A DNA stretch of 64,000 bases from positions 1 to 64,000 of the forward strand of contig JAUIET010000006.1 of NCBI GenBank assembly GCA_030429735.1, read 5' to 3'. Positions 8,862-18,179 of this stretch are shown here, in pieces. This DNA is from Gammaproteobacteria bacterium (GTDB lineage Bacteria > Pseudomonadota > Gammaproteobacteria > Pseudomonadales > JAUIET01). Below the pieces are notes generated by a model that was not told the DNA's origin, ran no database searches, and saw nothing but the letters and a program-made list of their open reading frames with translations. Position 1 is the first letter of the stretch; each line of letters starts with the position of its first letter. A program made the translations under genes and the position numbers.

Positions 8862-10136
8862 CTATTCGTATAACACTATGTGTTCGCTATTGACGATGTT
8901 TATCCCTGGAAGCTCAAGAGCGCGCGCGGTCGCACTGTTAACCCAGTCGCTGCCTGCTCTACCGAGCATATTCAAGGTCTGCCCTGCCATGGTCAGAATC
9001 ACCGTATCAGGTGGCTGCAAGGTTTGCGTGGCACGCTTGAGAACAATTTCAGGCTCCAGAGAGGCCATAGGCACCCAGCTGGCATGCAGGCGCGCCGGGT
9101 TCAGGGAGGTGGACGCTAGCAGCGCGGATGGAGCCACTGACAAGGGGTCGCGGAGGCCATTAATCTCGTAGCCGGTCAGCCCGCGTTCGCTGCTGATTAG
9201 CACAATACCTGGTTCATGTTCCAATTTCTCCAGATAGGCTTGCCAACGCCAGGAATCGATTAGCGTCCAGCCAAGAAATGCGATGCCAAGTGCAGCTGCA
9301 CCCAGCACGTAGCGCCGCTGTCTTGAATCCAGATCTGCCTTCTTACTGCGCCCAAAGTTCCTATGCAACTCGGTCATGCGCTCCTGAAGCGGTGCGCAGG
9401 TGTCGAGGTCGCCGTCGTAATTGCTGATCAATCCGTGCTGTTCTACATGCAGCGTTTCAAGCTCTACTTGCATGGCTTCGCGCAACTTGTCCGGCCCGAT
9501 GCCACGTATCACAGCGGCAATCACTGCCTTTGGTCCAGTTTCAATCCAGATTGAAAGGTCACCAACCTGCAACTGATCCAGCCCGTCTCGTTCATCAGCG
9601 TCGAACGCATCTTCCACAAACGACTTGATCGCAGCGAGCATACCGCTGACCATATCGGCATCCTGGGTTGGTGCGTTGGGTGCACAGACATGGGCCATGG
9701 GTAAGCCGCTGTTCCTCTCCAGCAGAAAAATCTGCTCTACTGAATGGGCCGCTCCCTCTTTGCTTGGCCTCAACATATTAGTAATCATTTTACGCACGGC
9801 CGGACCAATGATTGGGAAGAAGGCCTCAGCCATGTCATCCAGATTATCGCGCACTGAGCGGTGTAATTGAGTTTCAATGCTAGGCGCCAGGGCTTCGCGA
9901 ATGTCATCATCCCTGTTCATACGCAGCGCCATCGCCTCGGCGAGCACACCGGCAACATCTTTCGTACGCTGATCCATGCTGGCGTAGCTTTGCTCCAGCG
10001 TTAACAGTCGATGCTCAAGATCGTCGACAAAACCCTGATCAGGACTCGCCAATAAGTTGCGCAGAGATTCAAGGCCTCGCTCGCGCGTGCCTTCAATCGA
10101 TTCCAGCGTCGCGCTGTCAGGCACTCTGGGCCTCAT
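8862..10136 (-). CDS. Membrane-anchored protein of an OmpA-associated family, lacking the OmpA domain
   Basis: A protein of about 424 residues starting at the ATG at 10136. The N-terminal half carries a block typical of a family often annotated as OmpA-family cell-envelope proteins: LAEAMALR, FFPIIGPAVRKMI, a GLPMAHVC-like segment, DADMVSGML and VIRGIGP. A basic stretch precedes one transmembrane helix (about 290-310, LGAAALGIAFLGWTLI). The C-terminal part (GIVLISSERG, GLRDPLS) would be extracytoplasmic. Relatives usually continue into an OmpA peptidoglycan-binding domain; this one stops before it. It overlaps the upstream coiled-coil gene by 20 bp, so the two are coupled. Function unknown; possibly a membrane platform for the GTPase. 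Confidence 0.75.
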   Translation of the reverse strand: MRPRVPDSATLESIEGTRERGLESLRNLLASPDQGFVDDLEHRLLTLEQSYASMDQRTKDVAGVLAEAMALRMNRDDDIREALAPSIETQLHRSVRDNLDDMAEAFFPIIGPAVRKMITNMLRPSKEGAAHSVEQIFLLERNSGLPMAHVCAPNAPTQDADMVSGMLAAIKSFVEDAFDADERDGLDQLQVGDLSIWIETGPKAVIAAVIRGIGPDKLREAMQVELETLHVEQHGLISNYDGDLDTCAPLQERMTELHRNFGRSKKADLDSRQRRYVLGAAALGIAFLGWTLIDSWRWQAYLEKLEHEPGIVLISSERGLTGYEINGLRDPLSVAPSALLASTSLNPARLHASWVPMASLEPEIVLKRATQTLQPPDTVILTMAGQTLNMLGRAGSDWVNSATARALELPGINIVNSEHIVLYE

Positions 10137-10653
10137 CAAGGTCGGCTTCTTCGGACTCAATCTGCATTGCGATCCCACCGAGCAGTCCAGACAGAGCCTT
10201 GCGGTCTACCTTCTGAGTAGCCAGTTTGGCGGTTGCTGCGGCAAGCTTGTGTTCGAGGGAGTCGCGGGTTTCTGATAAGGAGTTGTCCAGCTGGTTTACC
10301 GCGGTATTGAGCGCCTGCTGAAGTGTTGCGTCAGCCTTTTCGGATTGACGCCGGTACTCGTTCATCATTGCAGACAGATCGGCGTTACCCGCTTCGGATT
10401 GCTTCGCCAACTCGTCAAGTACGCGCTCACGCGATGCCGTTTCCTGATCGCAGCGATCGTTCAATTGCCGAATATCTCGGCTGACGGTTCTCTCCAGGCT
10501 TAGGAGCTGTTCGTTCACTCGCTGAATCTCATCCATCAGTCGATTGATCGGCTCTGCAAACAGAAATTTCTGTACATTGCCCAACTCACCATCAGCGAAC
10601 GGCGCTTCAAGATCCAAATCTCTATTCTTACGCGCACCAGTGGGTTTGCTCAT
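10117..10653 (-). CDS. Coiled-coil protein at the head of the GTPase operon
   Basis: A 178-residue, highly charged, largely alpha-helical protein with heptad-like Leu/Ile spacing from about residue 35 to 150 and no membrane segment. The start is the ATG at 10653 after GAGGGG. The frame extends upstream to 10707 without a better site. No named domain is recognised. Its 20-bp overlap with the membrane DUF gene suggests a scaffold or partner role in the same complex. Confidence 0.75.
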   Translation of the reverse strand: MSKPTGARKNRDLDLEAPFADGELGNVQKFLFAEPINRLMDEIQRVNEQLLSLERTVSRDIRQLNDRCDQETASRERVLDELAKQSEAGNADLSAMMNEYRRQSEKADATLQQALNTAVNQLDNSLSETRDSLEHKLAAATAKLATQKVDRKALSGLLGGIAMQIESEEADLDEAQSA

Positions 10654-10869
10654 AGGCCCCTCGTTTAATGTTATGACTGGAGAAATGTAATGACTGGGTT
10701 TGACCACTAACGCACGCTTATACGCTACTGTGCGGCTTCATTTTAAGCATAGAAGTGCGCCACCTGTTGTCAATCTTTTGGCGCGCCCATAACTGTAAAA
10801 TCACACGCCTTGCGCGTGCTGCTTATGGAAGAATTGAGACAGGGAAAGCTGCTTAAAAATCAGGCTTTC

Positions 10870-11127
10870 CTACTGATGTTTCTTTGCAGTTTGTTGTTGC
10901 TTTACTTGCTCTATCATCGAGTACAGGTAAGCAGAACTGGCCTGCTCCAGTGTCATGCATGTTTGCAAGCCTTCACGCACTTCTGCGGGCAGTTCCTCGC
11001 GGAGCATCGCCTCCCAGGCACGGGCGCCCTGCAACTACTCAGCCCACTCGCGGTAACGTTGCGCAGCCCCTCTTTCCAACAAGGCCAAGAAGTTAGGCAC
11101 CGCCTGTTCAGTGAGTTTATTAGCCAA
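10870..11127 (-). pseudogene. Small helical ORF interrupted by an amber codon
   Basis: The minus strand from 11127 reads about 30 residues with coding-like character (from TTG: LTEQAVPNF, LLERGAAQRYREWAE). It meets TAG at 11035-11037 and then continues in the same frame for 54 more residues (ARAWEAML, EELPAEVREGL, ASSAYLYSMIEQ) to a TAG at 10870. It starts inside the last codons of the acyl-CoA ligase. The continuity of sensible helical sequence across the stop suggests a recently broken gene of about 85 residues. No family is recognised. It could also be two short peptides. Confidence 0.4.
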
Positions 11128-12673
11128 TCTCTCGATCTTTGCCGTCCCAGTAGGGCTGACGTAAAATCTTCTTGAGAATTTTTCCCGACGGATTGCGCGG
11201 CAATTCATCAATAATTTCCATCAACCTGGGGATCTTGTATCCGGCAATCTTGTCACGACAAAAGTCCACAAGCTCCTCAAGCGTCAGTTGGGTATCGGGT
11301 TTTAGCACAACAAAGGCTAACAAGGCTTCTCCAAACTTCTCGTCAGGCACGCCAATAACAGCCACATCACGCACTGACGCATGTTTGGCAATCGCGTTTT
11401 CCACCTCCACGGGATAAATATTCTCTGCGCCACTGACCACCATGTCTTTAATTCGATCTTTGAGATACAGGTAGCCTTCTTCATCCATATAACCGGCATC
11501 GCCAGTGTGAACCCAACCATCCGTTAGGCTACTGGCGGTTGCTTCCGGTAAATTATGGTAGCCCAGCATATTGGTTGGTGAATGCAGCCAGATTTCGCCT
11601 ATCTCGTTTCTGGGCACTTCATTGCCCTCCACGTCCATGACCTTTGCTTCAGCGCCAACCGACGGTCGCCCACAGGAGAGCAGCAAACCAGGGTGGCCAT
11701 TCAACGCACGCTGGTGATCCGCAGGCGTCAGTGCAACAACGGTACCGGTAGTTTCTGTCATTCCATACAGTTGCGTGAAGTCGCACTGGAAGACGTCCAT
11801 CGCTTCACACAAAACCGTTTCGGAAATGGGGGAGGCGCCGTAACTTATCTGCTTCAGTGATGAGTAATCTCTATCGCGTATTCCAGGCATTTGCAACACA
11901 GCCGCAATCATCGCTGGCACCATGAAAATATTGCTCACAGCGTTCGCTTCCATATCATCCAAAATTCGAACCGGGTCAAAGGCCTCATGCAATAAAGTGT
12001 GCTGGCCTGAGTACACAGAAAGGATGATGGACGCTATGCCGGCAATATGAAAAAGAGGCGCGCAAACCATCGCACAATCACCGGCATTCGGTCGGTGTGC
12101 AGTGGCGATTGTGTTCATGTTACACAATGAAATCAGGTTGTAGCTGGAGATCACCACACCCTTGGGATAGCCCGTCGTACCGCTGGTATACAGCTGCAAA
12201 TAGGGGTCGTGCTCATCCGTCTCAACACTTGGAGCGCTGTCGGCAAAGCTGTCCACCCATTGCTCCCAGTGTATGCAGTCCTCCAAACCGTCACTCATTA
12301 GAATGATATCGTCCGGTAAAAGGTTTCTGACCGCCGTGAGGGTTTGCCCCATACCCGACAAAGCCATCAATAAGCGGGCGCCAGAATCACCCACAACATA
12401 CTCCAGCTCGGTCGCTGCCAAACGATAATTAAAGGGCACCAGAATCGCACCAATCTTGGCCGCAGCGAATGCCATCACTACGTGGGCCAGATTGTTTTCG
12501 CCAATAACCGCCACCCGCTCACCTCTGGAAATGCCCAGATCCAGCAAGCCATTGGCAAACTGGTTGGCCATGACTTCCATTTCGCGGTAACTTTTGGTTT
12601 CGCCAGCAAAGGTAATACAGGGAAAATCAGGATTGTTGCGGGCGTAGTAACCCAGTAGGTGTTGAATTAGCAT
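11120..12673 (-). CDS. Acyl-CoA synthetase (class I adenylate-forming)
   Basis: This 517-residue enzyme activates a carboxylic acid to its CoA thioester via an acyl-AMP. The P-loop is YTSGTTGYPKG, A5 is LYGMTETTG, A7 is HTGD, A8 is DRIKDMVVSGAENIYP and the A10 lysine is in NPSGKILKK. The length is normal for fatty- or aryl-acid CoA ligases; the substrate cannot be read. It is divergent from the SDR gene at 12749 with a 75-bp shared promoter region, so the two may share regulation. Confidence 0.9.
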   Translation of the reverse strand: MLIQHLLGYYARNNPDFPCITFAGETKSYREMEVMANQFANGLLDLGISRGERVAVIGENNLAHVVMAFAAAKIGAILVPFNYRLAATELEYVVGDSGARLLMALSGMGQTLTAVRNLLPDDIILMSDGLEDCIHWEQWVDSFADSAPSVETDEHDPYLQLYTSGTTGYPKGVVISSYNLISLCNMNTIATAHRPNAGDCAMVCAPLFHIAGIASIILSVYSGQHTLLHEAFDPVRILDDMEANAVSNIFMVPAMIAAVLQMPGIRDRDYSSLKQISYGASPISETVLCEAMDVFQCDFTQLYGMTETTGTVVALTPADHQRALNGHPGLLLSCGRPSVGAEAKVMDVEGNEVPRNEIGEIWLHSPTNMLGYHNLPEATASSLTDGWVHTGDAGYMDEEGYLYLKDRIKDMVVSGAENIYPVEVENAIAKHASVRDVAVIGVPDEKFGEALLAFVVLKPDTQLTLEELVDFCRDKIAGYKIPRLMEIIDELPRNPSGKILKKILRQPYWDGKDREIG

Positions 12674-12748
12674 CTGTCTCTCTATTCTTGTTTGCTGGAT
12701 GGGTAAATCACACGTAGCATAGCGACTATATCAAACTCGGAGTGTTGT

Positions 12749-13567
12749 ATGAAAAATCTGTTCTCTATCGAAGGCAAAACAGCGGTCGTAACCGGCGGAT
12801 CACGCGGTATCGGTGAAATGATTGCAGCGGGCTTTCTCGCCAACGGCGCCAAAGTGTATATCAGCTCACGAAAAGCTGAGGTATGTGATGCCACAGCGAA
12901 GCGGCTGCAGGCGGAATACGGCAGTAGCTGCGTATCCTTGCCCGCAGACTTGTCTACCCTGGACGGAATCGAGCAGTTTGTAGCAGCGCTGTCGGCGCGT
13001 GAAGACCACGTTGATATTCTGGTAAACAATGCGGGTGTTTCCTGGGGAGCGCCACTGGAGGAATTCCCGGAGAAAGGCTGGGACAAAGTCATGGATACTA
13101 ACGTTAAAGGCGTGTTCTTCCTTACCCAGAAACTACTGCCTATGCTCGAGCATAATGCGAACGCCGAGGATCCGTCGCGGGTGATCAATATTGGCTCGGT
13201 GGATGGCTTGCAGTCGCCCGCGTTCGAAACCTTTTCATATGGGCCATCCAAGGCGGCGGTTCACCATCTGACCCGCAACCTGGCAACCCACCTGACCAAA
13301 CGCCATATTCTGTGCAATGCAATTGCACCAGGCCCCTTTCCTACCTGGATGCTGAGCACTGGCGTCGGTGGTGGTGGTGACACCGATATCGACTGGCAAA
13401 AGGTGGGCGACAGCAACCCTCGCGGACGGGTTGGCACGCCGGAAGATATAGCCGGTCTGGCCATATTCCTGAGCTCAAGAGCTGGCGCGTACACCGTGGG
13501 GGAAGTCATCACCTGTGATGGCGGTGCCGTGTATTGCGCATCGTCGTTTCCAGGCGCCAATATCTGA
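12749..13567 (+). CDS. Short-chain dehydrogenase/reductase
   Basis: A classical SDR of 272 residues with the cofactor site TGGSRGIG, the structural NNAG motif, and the active site Ser in NIGSVDG plus YGPSK (Tyr/Lys). The arginine after the glycine motif and SSRKAE point to NADP(H). The C-terminal DGG motif is also typical. Substrate unknown. It is divergent from the acyl-CoA ligase and is followed by a strong hairpin. Confidence 0.93.
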   Translation: MKNLFSIEGKTAVVTGGSRGIGEMIAAGFLANGAKVYISSRKAEVCDATAKRLQAEYGSSCVSLPADLSTLDGIEQFVAALSAREDHVDILVNNAGVSWGAPLEEFPEKGWDKVMDTNVKGVFFLTQKLLPMLEHNANAEDPSRVINIGSVDGLQSPAFETFSYGPSKAAVHHLTRNLATHLTKRHILCNAIAPGPFPTWMLSTGVGGGGDTDIDWQKVGDSNPRGRVGTPEDIAGLAIFLSSRAGAYTVGEVITCDGGAVYCASSFPGANI

Positions 13568-13610
13568 ATAAAAGCATTCAATTGACATTGTTGACCGACT
13601 GGCCCGGCCG

Positions 13611-13645
13611 AAAACAAGGCGCAAAGAAAACTGACGCCTTGTTTT
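13611..13645 (+). terminator. Rho-independent terminator after the SDR gene
   Basis: A perfect 11-bp inverted repeat (AAAACAAGGCG and CGCCTTGTTTT) with a 13-nt loop, ending in a short T run, 44 bp after the SDR stop. The A/T flanks make it potentially bidirectional. Confidence 0.75.
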
Positions 13646-13768
13646 CAATGGTCGGGTGCACCGCACAGTGTTCCGGTTTGGACTGCTCCAAGCCCCCATA
13701 CTTGATATCCGGAATCAGGCGCACGTTCGCAACCTGGCTCGTGCCCCTATAACCGAGTAGCAACGAGC

Positions 13769-14941
13769 ATGATTAAACCCTTCGAAAAAAACAAGTTTGA
13801 TCGTTGGCCCTCAATAGGTGTCGCCATTTTTATGGCTCTGGTGGGCTATACCGTAATGGTGTCCGTTCCGGTATTGAGTACGGCCCTGGTGCAAAAGGCA
13901 GGCTTTTCAGCTGAGCAAGTCGGCCGCATTTGGGGGGCTGATCTTGGCGGTCTGTCGTTAGGTGCTGTAATTTCTGCTCTTCTCGTTGCCAGAATCAATC
14001 GCTGGTATCTGGTTTGGGGCGGTGTGTTGCTGTCAGTTACCGCTAATTCACTATGCATGGTGTTTAACTCATACGAGGCTTTGTTGTTACTGAGAGTCGC
14101 AGCTGGCGTCGGCAGTGGAATTTTCACCGCTGTAGCTGTCGTGACGCTAGGGGGAACCACTAAACCCATCATCGCATTTAACCTGGAGCTGGTTGGCTTC
14201 GCATTTTCTACGGCGCTGCAGTTGCACTACCTGCCGCAGTTGACCATGAATCAGATCTATCTGTTTTTCATAACCCTAAGCGTGCTTTGCGCCGTTTTGG
14301 TTTTCTTTATTCCAAACCGACCATCCTCGAAGAAAGAACTTGCGGCACAGGAAGCGCTGATACCCGATGCGGAGACATGGCACGTCCCAAGAGTGCTGCC
14401 CTTACTTTGCCTGGTGGCCATATGTTTTACCTATATTAATATCGGCGGCTACTTCACCTATATTGAGCTTGCCGCGCTGGAAGACGGTGTAGCGGAGGAC
14501 TGGGTGGGTACTGTGCTGACCTGGTCTTCATTTCTTGGTATCGCCGGTTGCGTCCTTGCGTTTTGTGCCGCGCGATTTGGCTTGTTCAAACCACTGATGG
14601 TGTCTTTGATATCGCTGGTGGCAATAGTCGCAATGCTCAGTGCCGGTATTAATCATTCGAATATTGCTATCAGCCTGTTTGGATTTATGACGATTTGGAC
14701 TTTCGCTGATATCTATCAGTCATCCATTCTCGCCCATATGGACCGAAGTGGATCCTTGGTCGCACTACTACCCAGCGTTCAGGGGTTCGGTCAGTTTATT
14801 GGCCCGAATATTGCCGCCTCGATTCTGGGTGCGGGGCTGGGCTATGGACTAATGTTCGCCGTTAGCGCCGCCATGGCTGGAGTGGCGCTTGCGCTGTATA
14901 TCGGTATTGCATGGTATGTGCACACGCATAATCAGCCTTAG
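13769..14941 (+). CDS. MFS transporter
   Basis: A 390-residue integral membrane protein with about 12 hydrophobic segments and a central cytoplasmic loop rich in charged residues (about 185-205). The N-terminal half has the pattern GFSAEQVGRIWGADLGG and the TM4-5 signature LLRVAAGVGSGI. This resembles the MFS carrier at 46393-47574 in the agmatine operon, so the two are distant relatives. The substrate cannot be assigned. It is flanked by a terminator upstream and a glycan locus downstream. Confidence 0.88.
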   Translation: MIKPFEKNKFDRWPSIGVAIFMALVGYTVMVSVPVLSTALVQKAGFSAEQVGRIWGADLGGLSLGAVISALLVARINRWYLVWGGVLLSVTANSLCMVFNSYEALLLLRVAAGVGSGIFTAVAVVTLGGTTKPIIAFNLELVGFAFSTALQLHYLPQLTMNQIYLFFITLSVLCAVLVFFIPNRPSSKKELAAQEALIPDAETWHVPRVLPLLCLVAICFTYINIGGYFTYIELAALEDGVAEDWVGTVLTWSSFLGIAGCVLAFCAARFGLFKPLMVSLISLVAIVAMLSAGINHSNIAISLFGFMTIWTFADIYQSSILAHMDRSGSLVALLPSVQGFGQFIGPNIAASILGAGLGYGLMFAVSAAMAGVALALYIGIAWYVHTHNQP

Positions 14942-15134
14942 CAGCTCATGTTAAAACTACTCAGGGATTGAACATGGCAGCTAAAAATGTGGCCTTTCTG
15001 CTCATGCCACTGGTGTAGGAAAATCACTAAGTGGTCTAGACTTAGGGGTGTGGCTCAGTTTGTCAACTGGTAAAAATCTGCATTTGCAAAATACGTGAAT
15101 GCGTCAAAATCCATCGAATCAGCAACGTTTCAGA

Positions 15135-16004
15135 ATGATGACCAAAACAGTTGTAATCATTTCATACTACGATCGCCGACCGATCACCAATCTTATTGGC
15201 TTGCTCAACAGCCTGCAGGCATTTGATGCCGGCGCACCGTACGACATCTGTGTTGTTGTTAACAGAACTAGTGACAAGCTACTTTCGTTGGCCGAGGCCT
15301 CAGAACCCATCAAGCTGCTGTACCGACACAATACCGGTATGAATATTGGTGCCTGGGATCACGCCTGGCGGGCCTGCCCTGATTACGATAACTTCGTTTT
15401 TTTGCAAGACGACTGCTATGTAACAAAAAAAAACTGGTTGCAAGCTATCGTTTCCAAGCTGGCCTGCGAAAATGTTGGGTTGTTAGGCGAAGCGCCCAAT
15501 AACGGGTGGGATATACCCTGGGCACAGTTACGAACGCGTGAAATGAACGTGGCCCTACCGGAACATCTGCTCAACAGCCAGCCGGCGAATCGAGTGGATG
15601 TGTACATGGATTACTTTAAACGCCATAACATCCCGAAGGGCGAGACCGGCTATCACATGCGTTCACTAGTATGGGCTTGCAAGAAGGCGGTAATGGAGCA
15701 AATCGATGGGTTCCCGCACGGGCTAAACTATGGCGAGTGCATTGCCGCAGAAATCGCGGTGACAAAAAAAGTGCAAGCGCTCGGCTTGCGCGTTGAGAAA
15801 ATCGAAAACAATGACTTCTCCTATATTCGCCACCTGGAATGGAACCAGGATTACCCTGGTGGCCCGTTCAGCAAACAACCCACACTTGCTCAGCAGCTGG
15901 CCAAGTTGCAGCAGGAAAACGCGCACCTGACCGAACAAATTGAAGCGCAGAGGAAACCTGTGACTCACTTGGTGAGGAAGCTCACTCGTCAAACTGAGCG
16001 ATAG
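15135..16004 (+). CDS. GT-A type glycosyltransferase
   Basis: A protein of about 289 residues with a GT-A-like N-terminal strand (TVVIISYYDRRP), a nucleotide-sugar-fold pattern (NTGMNIGAWD) and an acidic metal motif in FLQDDCYV. A C-terminal heptad region (about 255-285) may mediate oligomerisation. The start is taken at ATG 15135 (15138 also possible), where family sequence begins; the frame extends to 15099. It is the only plus-strand gene of the glycan locus and converges on the FkbM gene. Donor and acceptor unknown. Confidence 0.75.
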   Translation: MMTKTVVIISYYDRRPITNLIGLLNSLQAFDAGAPYDICVVVNRTSDKLLSLAEASEPIKLLYRHNTGMNIGAWDHAWRACPDYDNFVFLQDDCYVTKKNWLQAIVSKLACENVGLLGEAPNNGWDIPWAQLRTREMNVALPEHLLNSQPANRVDVYMDYFKRHNIPKGETGYHMRSLVWACKKAVMEQIDGFPHGLNYGECIAAEIAVTKKVQALGLRVEKIENNDFSYIRHLEWNQDYPGGPFSKQPTLAQQLAKLQQENAHLTEQIEAQRKPVTHLVRKLTRQTER

Positions 16005-16011
16005 GGCATCT

Positions 16012-17175
16012 CTACGCGGCAGAAAGTGCTTTGTCGTGAAGATTCTGCCCAACTTTGCTCGCCGGCCAGTATTCTTCCGCAGTTTCGATCTTGGTAATTT
16101 GATTGATACCGTTCAGCAATTGAAACGCAGCACTCTTCTCAGCTGGAATAGCGATCACATTAAGAGAGCAGTTTTCACTTTCTACCTTGCTGAGCCTTGC
16201 GGGCGTAACCGCGTTGACCAAAGGTGAGTGCCAATAGAGCGAGTAATTCAGATCAAACAACAGTGACAGAATGGCTTCTGAGTGTTGGCTAACATTGCAT
16301 TCAAAATACAGAAATGGCCGCTGCGATTCAAGTGTTTGCAGCGCGCCTCTGAGAATTTCCAATTCCGCGCCTTCACAATCAATCTTTATTACGCCAACCT
16401 GGTTACCCGTGGCCCAGCTATCCAGCGTTTCGACAGGTGCGGCGTAACGGCTGGTATGGCCTGGAAGTGCCCTCGCCCCGCCACTTGAACCAAGCCAGAG
16501 CGGGTCTACTAATTCAATCTCAACGTCCGCACCAGCTTGCGACCACAGCAGTGATCTAATCGGTAGCGCGTTATGAATATTATTAATTGCCAGATTTGCG
16601 CAAAGTCTTTTAAACACCGAGTCTTGTGGCTCAAAGGAAAAAATACGGCGATCGGGCGACATGTGCTTCGAACCAGCCACGGAGCAGTAACCCAGGTTTG
16701 CGCCTATATCAAAAAAATCCCCTTCTGATGCGTCCAGGAACTTGCCCAAAACAGTTTGCTCATCCGGGCTCCAGCATTTGTTGCTTATGATCTTGGCGTC
16801 CAGGGTAATGTCATTCTTGTTCAGCAGCAGTTGGCCAACGTCAGTATCGTATATGCGATACAGGCTATTGTATGCCTGTCGATCAGGCCTGGAGGGTGCA
16901 ACAAGCGCCCCTACTTTTGCCTCGCTGCCCTCAATTCGCAGGGCGATAACAGCGCCCCAATCGAGCTTTTGATCCAGACTGACCCGAAAACCACATTGGC
17001 CGTTGCCGCCGAAAGCCTTAGCCACATCTGGTCTGTGCAAATTGGGTATCACTTTCCCGGCAAGCTCATCATCTACATATAGATTAAGCGATAACGCGCC
17101 ATCAATGGCCTCAGTGTCCAGGGCCCAGCCTTCTATCGTATATTGATCAAATATCTTGAGCCCCGTTTTAATCAT
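16012..17175 (-). CDS. FkbM-family methyltransferase
   Basis: A 387-residue protein. The N-terminal 105 residues are an accessory beta-rich domain (GWALDTE, GFRVSL). A SAM-dependent methyltransferase core follows, with FFDIGANLGYCSVAGSKH (SAM-binding glycine motif), FEPQ, and the FkbM signature VIKIDCEGAELEILRGA. Family members methylate sugar hydroxyls. The start is the ATG at 17175 after GGAGG, overlapping the sulfotransferase-like gene by 8 bp. It probably decorates the glycan made by this locus. Confidence 0.88.
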   Translation of the reverse strand: MIKTGLKIFDQYTIEGWALDTEAIDGALSLNLYVDDELAGKVIPNLHRPDVAKAFGGNGQCGFRVSLDQKLDWGAVIALRIEGSEAKVGALVAPSRPDRQAYNSLYRIYDTDVGQLLLNKNDITLDAKIISNKCWSPDEQTVLGKFLDASEGDFFDIGANLGYCSVAGSKHMSPDRRIFSFEPQDSVFKRLCANLAINNIHNALPIRSLLWSQAGADVEIELVDPLWLGSSGGARALPGHTSRYAAPVETLDSWATGNQVGVIKIDCEGAELEILRGALQTLESQRPFLYFECNVSQHSEAILSLLFDLNYSLYWHSPLVNAVTPARLSKVESENCSLNVIAIPAEKSAAFQLLNGINQITKIETAEEYWPASKVGQNLHDKALSAA

Positions 17176-18109
17176 TGACAACCTCCAGTGCGCGCTCATC
17201 GTGAAGCTCATCAATTACGTTGAGCAACACTCGCATATATTCGGTACCTTGCTTAGTGTGTTGTTCAGTGCACGATACAATGTTTGGGATGCGCATCAAT
17301 TCATCTTTAAAGTCAGCTAATTTCGGGTGATCGAAACAGCCTTCAGGTGGCGTAATCGACGCCTTGAGATTGTGATCCAGAGTCCTCAACACGCTGGTGT
17401 CAATATGCCGAGTTCGTTCGCCTAGTCTCTTGATCACCTTAAGTCTTTCAAGCGGAGTAAAATCTGTGGCTAACATCGAGGTCAGTGAAGATGCGCCAAA
17501 TGGCAGGGAGGCATTTATTGTTGGATAGTTATTTGTCGCCAGTCCTTCCACGGCCAGCATTGCCTTGAAGGCATTGGTAACCAGATTTTGCTTCAGATCG
17601 TTAAAATTAAGAGCGTTTACCGCCTCCGCTCCAAAGGCACTTGAGAACACATCAATAATTGACGAGTAATTGAGTTTTACGACTTGATTCATTGCGTCAA
17701 AGAATAAAAAACCTGGCACAAAATTACTCTGGTATCGAATCTGCGAGGAAAACCACTCAGCGTAGTTTCTAAACGTCAGGAATACTGTGACTGGTGCAAA
17801 ACACATCGAGTTAAACTTGCTTAGCAGTTCTGCATTAACGTCGCAAAACTCTTCACCGCTCAGCAATATCTTATCGCAGCCCAGCTCTTCGGCGGTTGCT
17901 TCAATTTCCTTGAGTCTCTGAATAACCTTGTCATCATCTCCGCTCTTGAGATCAAAGGCGATGCTTGAGTGTTGATCAGGATAGAGATTACACCCCTTCG
18001 GAAACAGCACACCCCTCTTTACAAGTTCGCCGCGGCTTTCCGACGCCGCGTTCTGTAGCGCCGTGGTCCCGGTCCGATGCAAACCGGCATGCAGTATTAT
18101 TTTTTTCAC
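17168..18109 (-). CDS. Sulfotransferase-like P-loop protein
   Basis: A 313-residue protein with an N-terminal P-loop-like PAPS motif, HAGLHRTGTTALQ, and a later VFLTFRNYAEWFSSQIR resembling the 3'-phosphate binding region (Arg and Ser). This layout is typical of bacterial carbohydrate sulfotransferases. It is coupled to the FkbM gene and lies 70 bp downstream of the large glycosyltransferase. It is predicted to sulfate a glycan; PAPS use is inferred from motifs only. Confidence 0.75.
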   Translation of the reverse strand: MKKIILHAGLHRTGTTALQNAASESRGELVKRGVLFPKGCNLYPDQHSSIAFDLKSGDDDKVIQRLKEIEATAEELGCDKILLSGEEFCDVNAELLSKFNSMCFAPVTVFLTFRNYAEWFSSQIRYQSNFVPGFLFFDAMNQVVKLNYSSIIDVFSSAFGAEAVNALNFNDLKQNLVTNAFKAMLAVEGLATNNYPTINASLPFGASSLTSMLATDFTPLERLKVIKRLGERTRHIDTSVLRTLDHNLKASITPPEGCFDHPKLADFKDELMRIPNIVSCTEQHTKQGTEYMRVLLNVIDELHDERALEVVND

Positions 18110-18179
18110 ATTAGTCTCACACTTGATTCCGCTTAAGCGGCCTGCTTACTGCAACGTTGTATGTTGCACTGAACATGTC

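Noticed and set aside
11035-11037. TAG as a possible pyrrolysine codon
   Set aside because: No pyl genes or methylamine methyltransferase-like sequence is seen, and the frame is short; a nonsense mutation is simpler.
10810-11175. Plus-strand 121-codon ORF with a Leu-rich start
   Set aside because: Composition is erratic, and the opposite strand holds better coding-like sequence (the amber-broken frame).
12682-13251. Long minus-strand ORF opposite the SDR gene
   Set aside because: It is a shadow of the SDR frame: no domain, and the plus-strand gene has all SDR motifs.
15045-15090. A tRNA-like stretch (TGGCTCAGTTTG)
   Set aside because: Only a D-arm-like palindrome is present; no anticodon arm, T arm or acceptor stem can be completed.
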